Assembly (NCBI GenBank): GCA_963680875.1 | Contig: OY804585.1 | Span: forward strand, 26,368,186-26,432,185 | DNA: 64,000 bases | From: Bathymodiolus brooksi | Lineage: Eukaryota; Mollusca; Bivalvia; Mytilida; Modiolidae | Direction: 5' to 3' | Shown here: piece by piece, positions 43,701-52,682 of the stretch | Position numbering within the stretch: position 1 is the first letter of the stretch | Layout of the letters: every line of letters starts with the position of its first letter | Program-made: the position numbers and the translations under genes | Notes under the pieces: generated by a model | Database searches by the model: none | Told to the model about the DNA's origin: nothing | The model's input: only the letters and a program-made list of their open reading frames with translations

Positions 43701-46700
43701 TTGGTATATGTTGTTCTGCAGGGTGTATTCTACAAAATTTTATCTCAGATTTCAAAAATTTTGTTTCTAAAAATATTTATGCCTCTTTGAAATTGAGAAC
43801 AGAATGGAAGGATTAGCTTTTACAGTCTGTATGACATAACAAATGAATGAAACCATATATCAAAATCATGAGACACAGTTTTGTAGGCTGTAGTTAGATC
43901 TTGCAGCGAAAAATTTCTGGTGTGTTATTTGACCTTGACATGCTATTTTTAATCAAAGAGATTACCCTAGTTTTTTGCGCATTATATTTCATAACTTTTG
44001 ATTAAATTGATTTTGAAATATGAAATTTAGTTTACAATAAAGAGCAATCTTTCAGAAACGCATAGATACCAAGATATTTAATTTCCATTTAGTAGTTTCT
44101 GAGAAATAATCTTTTAAAGATTGGTAGTCAAGGCAAACATAATTTACCTCTCATGCTACCTTAACTCGTGTTCTTTAATATAACGTACTTAGCAGCGAAT
44201 GAGCAAATACCAATAGCAAAATGTGTGTGTTTGGCTGCTTTGGCATTACCAGCATCCGTATCTTCATTACAGTTCATAGTTGAACCATGTGGTATCAGGG
44301 GCGGATCCAGGGGGGGGGGGGCGCCCCCCTAAAATTGGAAAAAATAAGATTTTTTGGCGTAAAATCGTGATTTTTCACACGAAACACCCCAAACATTTTC
44401 GTGCCTCCCTCCGCTCGGCGCAATTTTTTTAAGTGCGCCCCCCCCCCCCTAACTTGAAATCCTGGATCCGCCCCTGGGTATATTATGGTACTAGACCCAG
44501 TCTCAGATGGATTATCTCACACTAGATGGACAATTACACAAGTCATGCATTGATGACTACATAATAATAAGATCAAGCCAGATAGGTGCGGCAAAATAAA
44601 AAATGGTAAAACATTCCAAGCATTAAATGAAGCTAAAATTAATGCATACCTAGTGTAAGAAAGCGTATGCAACCAGCTTGCATAGAGTACCAAAACTATA
44701 AAATCTTACCTAATTCTGTTGTTGAAAAATCACAAATACGAAAATATATCAATTATGATTTTTTCAAAAAATTAATATAAATATTGTACTACATGTAGTT
44801 CGTTTTTTCTGCATGAACTACTTAGCGTGAAAACACTTTCTATGAAAAGATAACTGTTGTTCCTGTACCAGGTGTTTGGTCATAAAACATCAAATTCGTA
44901 CTCAAAACATGGACTTGATATTGTCGGTCTTGTTCGAGTATGGATCACGAAACTCGTACACACAGGTTTTATAACCACAGAGTACCACAAAGCTTGGTAC
45001 CCTACATTTAAAATGCATTTCTCGTCTTTTTGTCTGATTACGTTCAAAAAAGTAATAACACGTGTTAAGATGATTCAAAAGAAATAATTTGACAAATCAG
45101 TATTACATATCAATAGTATCTGAATGAAACGACATATTTGATTTTTTGTGAAAAAATGTACTTGACTTTTTTTTGTGGATAAATCAAGCTTTCGCAAAAG
45201 AAGCAATGATACTTTCATTTTTGCAATTGTCTTCACATAGACAAATATATCCATGTAATAAACGGGGCCTATTCTGACACTGTCAAATATTGTACAACAT
45301 AATAAGATCAGGGATACATTGAAAACGTCAAGAATTCCATCCAGGAATTTTACCTTTTAATCTAAGTAATAGTCGAAAATTATATTCTCTCGCAGTACAC
45401 CTCAGACACAAACATATTCTGGACATTATAGTGTAACAAAGAACATCTCAAATACGTCTCTATTTAATTCGCTGGGACAAGGAAGGTTATTCTAATTTCC
45501 GCTAATCAAATGCCACCATTAATCATATCAATTATCTTTTAATAACCAATCGCCATGCAAAGTTATATCATGAAAAGTTATATATCTTTTTACTATATCA
45601 TAGAATAATATAATTTGTAGTATTTCGAGTTTTAATGATGCAACATTATAAAAATACAAGATAAATAAAATTGTCTCTTTTTAAATTAATCCTACCAGTT
45701 ATTCCTGTTTCTGTAGTAGCTAACTTTAGAAATACGTTGAAGAATACGATAGCAGCACCATCATTGAGCAGTGATTCGCCTTCTATCACCATAGCCATTT
45801 TCTTCGAGGCACCTGAAAAATTATATTAATTTGAGTCTCACTAACAACAGAACATAATTAAATGGATTAAGCGAGTTCTGTAGTTAAGTGTCGGTGCTAT
45901 TACATTTGAATAAAATAAACGTTAGACAACAGGTAAAAAAACCACACAACACTGAAAAGTAAAATGATTAGCATCACGGACCCCATCAAAAACCGATGGT
46001 TACTCCACGTGTTCGCGAAGGATAAGCAGAGTCTGCTTCTAATAAGACACCCACCATGTTTCTCAATTATTATTTGACACGTTTTAGTCAAGACGTGCAT
46101 AACACCACTATGTGCAACATAAATGACACATGAGCACTCCTACAACTGGGGGAGGGGTAAAGACGAACAGAAAATTGTTTGCATGCACGGGGTTTCGTAA
46201 AACTGCTATGTATATATAACTATGCAGATAAAAATATATACGAGAATAAACTGCTTGATTCGCAGTCAAGAACATATTTTCATGTTGTGCAGGCTGTTGT
46301 TACAATGATTATCGCTATAATTATCTAAATCATCATGTAATACAAGGCAGGTATTACCATCGTCTCATAATAACTTATTCACTCTCACCCATTTTATGTT
46401 TATTCTAACCTTAGATAAGCCATAAATAATAATTGATTGATTGAGTTGTTGTTGTTTAACGTTAAATGAGCAGTCTATATACATAATAACTTACTAACAA
46501 ATATCTTATAGCTAAAATGAAGGCACTGAAATGAATAAATGTAAAAAAAAAAAGATGCTGAATGAGCAATCACGAATTGACAATCTAGAGACAGTGGCAA
46601 CATTAGGCACAAAAGACACAGGACGAAGACAAACAAAACAAAAAACACAGCACAGAAAACTAAAAAGATGAACAACACAGATCCCACTAAAAATACAACA

Positions 46701-49700
46701 CAGAAAACTAAAAAGATGAACAACACGGACCCACTAAAAATACAACACAGAAAACTAAAAAGATGAACAACACAGATCCCACTAAAAATACAACACAGAA
46801 AACTAAAAAGATGAACAACACAGATCCCACTAAAAATACAACACAGAAAACTAAAAAGATGAACAACACAGATCCCACTAAAAATACAACACAGAAAACT
46901 AAAAAGATGAACAACACAGATCCCACTAAAAATACAACACAGAAAACTAAAAAGATGAACAACACAGATCCCACTAAAAATACAACACAGAAAACTAAAA
47001 AGATGAACAACACAGATCCCACTAAAAATACAACACAGAAAACTAAAAAGATGAACAACACAGATCCCACTAAAAATACAACACAGAAAACTAAAAAGAT
47101 GAACAACACGGATCCCACTAAAAATACAACACAGAAAACTAAAAAGATGAACAACACAGATCCCACTAAAAATACAACACAGAAAACTAAAAAGATGAAC
47201 AACACAGATCCCACTAAAAATACAACACAGAAAACTAAAAAGATGAACAACACAGATCCCACCAAAAACACAACACAGAAAACTAAAAAGATGAACAACA
47301 CAGATCCCACTAAAAATACAACACAGAAAACTAAAAAGATGAACAACACGGACCCACTAAAAATACAACACAGAAAACTAAAAAGATGAACAACACGGAC
47401 CCATAAAAAAACACAACACAGAAAACTAAAAAGATGAACAACACGGACCCACAAAAAACAATTTAGATTGTCACAGTAAAACGAAGATATAATGGAAAAT
47501 ATCAGAACATTTGTACTTGCAAGAAGCCATCAACGACTCCTTCTAACAAACCATTGTGCATTGACATTAGGAGCTGCTCAAAATTGATGCTTACGTGACA
47601 TTCTCCATACAAGAAGCTCTCATTTAAATCCTGTCCTAAGGACGTATTGTTATTTTTGATTCGTTCCACAAATCTAGATTATTTCTATATACATGTATTA
47701 CATGGTTTCCAATGGGGGTTGACCTTTAAAGACCACAAGTGTTAAACAAAGCATCATTGCCTTTCAACATTTGAGAAAGTCTATCCTCTCTATTTGTTTC
47801 ATGAGAAGACATGTTCAGTTCTTGTTCACAAAAGGTGTTCTCATTTACTCCTACTTTCAACGCCTTAAACATGTCTAATGTGCGTGCAATTTAATGTTTG
47901 TTGTTGGCCAATAAAATTAATTCCGAATAGCAATTCTGTTCAACTATATTTCCATGTTTATTCAAATAAAAACGTAGATATCAATTTCGAGCTTTGTGAA
48001 AATCTATTTACATATCGTCTTCCTAATTTTTTCTATGTATATTTAGAAGTATAAAACTTGTCAATGTATCTGATCAAAGTATTAGATGTTTCATAGTGTT
48101 CTATTAAAAGGTTCAACTTAAAATAAAATTTTCTTCATTAGAAATAAAATACTCTTCAATTTCTCATAAACCTCTTGAAATGTTTCACATTAAGATTCGT
48201 TTCATTAGTAAATCCACTATTTTTCATTTTCCCCCAACTTTGATTTTTGCTCTAGAGCTTGAATGACGTCTTAAATATGCGAGCTTGCATTCACTGGTAG
48301 TAGATTCGAATTGTAAATACCTTTAATAGGCACTAAAACAAGCTCCATGAAAGGTCATGAATCCCAGTATGGCAACTAAAATGTGCATCTGGTGTATTAA
48401 ATTAATATTGATATCTGTGATATGTTTTACCTTACCTACATCTCTTAGTAATGCTACTACAGCCACTGGGTCAGTGGCACTAAGTATGGCACCAAACATC
48501 ATTCCCTCATACCAACTCCATCCATATGTAAATAAATATCTGGCCAACAAACAAGTCAAAACTGTAGCCAAAGCTGAAACACATATTAAACCATAGTTAA
48601 AGTTATTTCTCTGATAATAATAAATGATTTTCGGCCCATAAGATAGTCTAACTCCGCCATTCTTTTCTTCTTAAGTTCATGTACCAAGCCAGGAAAGTGA
48701 TCGTTAATGTATTTGTGTGTTAGGAGTACCGATTTTGCTTCTGTCTTAAATCATCTATTGAATATTGGAAAATGTTTCGACAGTTTGTCATTTTATTTCT
48801 ATTGTCAATAATTATATGTATGGTGACAAAATAACCCAGTGGTCTTTAGTGTTGAGGCGGAATATGGCTAAGAGTTTCTTTAATTGATTTTTCCTTCTGT
48901 TTGCCGCTGTATATTTCAATATTATAATTGTTGCAATCAAACAAAGGGGTAAACAGAAACCGTAGATTGAAGGACATACAATACAATGACAAACATAGAA
49001 TAAACGAACAAACAAAAATCTGCAAAATCGTACACATCGCTCCTTTAGTCTTTTTTATAAGGTTATTTTATAATTTGCCAGTATGTTTTGTCTTGTTGTG
49101 TAATTGTTCAGTACTTTTTGTAGTGTTTGCAAAAAATGAAAATTACAAAAAAAAAAAAAAAAAAAAAAAAAAAATGTACACAGAAACTCAAATGTGGAGC
49201 AACACGCGTTCGAACCCTCCAAAAACAGAGGTGCACTCGGGTGATCCGGCAGGATATGCAAGTCCTTCTACACTATTCTAAACTATATGCATATTGCATT
49301 GCATTCTTTATCACGGCAGAAATTCCTCCTATTAGATATATTACAATGTATACGATTTAATAAAATTAGAAATACCATACTGTCGGAACAGTTTTAAAAT
49401 CCAATTGACAAATCACAGAAAGAGGCCAAATCGATACATCTAACTCACAAAATACATGACTGCTCACGTGCCTGGCTTGGTACAGGCACGTCAAGAAAAA
49501 GTGGCGGGGTTAAACTAGTTTAATGAGCCCAAACCTGCCCTTTCGGTGATATAATGCGGTCCTGGAAAAGTTTTCTTCATGTGAATTCAAATTATGATAT
49601 AATGTAATAGAGGTACAACAAGAAGGGGAATCTATTATTATGTAAAAACAATACTAATAGACTTTCTCTCAAATTTAATAAATACTATTATCTAATAGGT

Positions 49701-52603
49701 CAAATATTTGATTTTTCTAATTACGATGTGTTTGTTATTTAATTTATAATCTTGTTTAGTTTTTCACGTTTTTGCAAGAATTGAAAAAAACAAATCGGTT
49801 GATTGTTACAAGAAAAGAAAAAAAAAAAACCCACTTGGCTGTGTAAGGTTCTTTCAGCATTCTTCTTTGTCTTCCGAATGGGTTATTTTAGTCATACTTC
49901 GTCAAGTAATACGCTAACGTCTTGTTTATCATACGAGTGGGTTATTTTAGTCATACTTCGTCAAGTAATACGCTAACGTCTTGTTTATCATACGAGTGGG
50001 TTATTTTAGTCATACTTCGTCAAGTAATACGCTAACGTCTTATTTATCATACGAGTGGGTTATTTTAGTCATACTTCGTCAAGTAATACGCTAACGTCTT
50101 ATTTATCATACGAGTGGGTTATTTTAGTCATACTTCGTCAAGTAATACGCTAACGTCTTGTTTATCATACGAATGGGTTATTTTAGTCATACTTCGTCAA
50201 GTAATACGCTAACGTCTTGCTTATCATACGAGTGGGTTATTTTGGTCATACTTCGTCAAGTAATACGCTAACGTCTTGTTTATCATAAGAGTGGGTTATT
50301 TTAGTCATACTTCGTCAAGTAATACGTTAACGTCTTGTTTATCATAAGAGTGGATTATTTTAGTTATACTTCGTCAAGTAATACGCTAACGTCTTGCTTA
50401 TCATACGAGTGGGTTATTTTAGTCATACTTCGTCAAGTAATACATTAACGTCTTATTTATCATACGAGTGGGTTATTTTAGTCATACTTCATCAAGTGAT
50501 ACGCTAACGTCTTGTTTATCATACGAGTGGGTTTTTTTAGTCATACTTCGTCAAGTAATACGCTAACGTCTTATTTATCATACGAGTGGGTTACTTTAGT
50601 CATACTTCGTCAAGTAATACGCTAACGTCTTGTTTATCATACGAATGGGTTATTTTAGTCATACTTCGTCAAGTAGTACGCTAACGTCTTGTTTATCATA
50701 CGAGTAAGTTATTTTAGTCATACATCGTCAAGTAATACACTAACGTCTTGTTTATCATACGAGTGGGTTATTTTAGTCATACTTCGTCAAGTAATACGCT
50801 AACGTCTTGTTTATCATACGAATGGATTATTTTAGTCATACTTCGTCAAGTAATACGCTAACGTCTTGTTTATCATACGAGTAAGTTATTTTAGTCATAC
50901 TTCGTCAAGTAATACGCTAACGTCTTGTTTATCATACGAGTGGGTTATTTTAGCCATACTTCGTCAAGTAATACGTTAACGTCTTGTTTATCATACGAGT
51001 GGGTTATTTTATCCTACAATCAGTACATTTGCTGTACAAATATGCTATACGAATAAATTTTTGCTTTATTCGTACTAGACGAATAAACTTCAGCCTACGA
51101 ATAAACTTTTCAGCCTGCAAATAAACTTTCCTGGTACCCTTTAGCTATGTACAGCGGAGGGCGCAGACAAGTATGAAACTGGTACTAATGTAACGCGGAC
51201 CACGTAGAAGACACCCTTGACAACATTTATGAAAGGCGAGGAATGACGCTTGTTTCTGTCCTTTTTGTTTAACTCTGACAAGTTTTCCGACTTTTTTGAC
51301 ATTGCAGGATAAACACAATATACGTACATTGTCGTTAAATATACAATTCATTTGTACTCGCTGCGAAAAAGGCCTGAAAAGCTCGCCGAAGGCTCGCTAT
51401 TCTGCCTGTTTCTAAAGCTCGTACAAATAAATTTTATATTTACCGACAATGTACGTATATTGTATATTTAGTCATACTTCGTCAAGTAATACGCTAACGT
51501 CTTGTTTATCATACGAGTGGGTTATTTTAGTCATACTTCGTCAAGTAATACGCTAACGTCTTGCTTATCATACGAGTGGGTTATTTTAGTCATACTTCGT
51601 CAAGTAATACGCTAACGTCTTGCTTATCATACGAGTGGGTTATTTTAGTCATATTTCGTCAAATAATACGCTAACATCTTGTTTATCATACGTGTGGGTT
51701 ATTTTAGTCATACTTCGTCAAGTAATACGCTAACGTCTTGTTTATCATACGAGTGGGCTATTTTAGTCATACTTCGTCAAGTAATACGCTAACGTCTTGT
51801 TTATCATACGAGTGGGCTATTTTAGTCATACTTCGTCAAGTAATACGCTAACGTCTTATTTATCATACGAATGGGTTATTTTAGTCATACTTCGTCAAGT
51901 AATACGCTAACGTCTTGTTTATCATTACTTACCCAGTCCTGGAACAGCCAAAACAATGACTTGTCCAAATGTTTTCACGAACGTATGAAATTCCATGGCA
52001 AAGGCAGACTCAAAAATAAGGACAGGTAAGAAGATGTGGAGTATAAGATGTGGATCCGTGTCCACCACTTTGGCATACATGTGAATTTCTTCATATTGTC
52101 CTGAAACTAGTCCAAATAATATCCCAAGCACTAACAGAACAACTGTATACGGCAACCGAATTTTGAATCCCTGTAACAGTCGTCGTACCAGAGCTAATAA
52201 AATTTAAAAAAAGTCATCATTATAGAGTGTAGTTTATATACTAATAGACCAGAATTGTTGGCATTTTTGTATGTAAAACTAACTAGTGACATATCAGTAC
52301 ATTTCTTATCATTAAAAATCGTTTACTTTCTGGAAAGAAATATATCTTGCTAAATTTGTTAATATATTTTGACAAAATATTTTTAATTTGCAGCATAATT
52401 CCTATTTTAATATACATGTTATATATCTTGATATATAAAATAAAGTCATTCTATGAATATTTTATAGACATATTTCAACTAACTAAGTGGCAAAAATATT
52501 GTTTAATATATAATCTTCATTGAGATATTTTGACATTTATACCATTTTAGCCCGTATTTGTTTTTAAAATAGTTTGATCACAGAACAGCATCGTTATAAA
52601 GCA

Positions 52604-52682
<79 letters not shown>

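Noticed and set aside
46708..47454. 248-codon minus-strand and 208-codon plus-strand frames
   Set aside because: Both read the same 48-bp tandem repeat; overlapping periodic frames on both strands are an arithmetic effect of the period.
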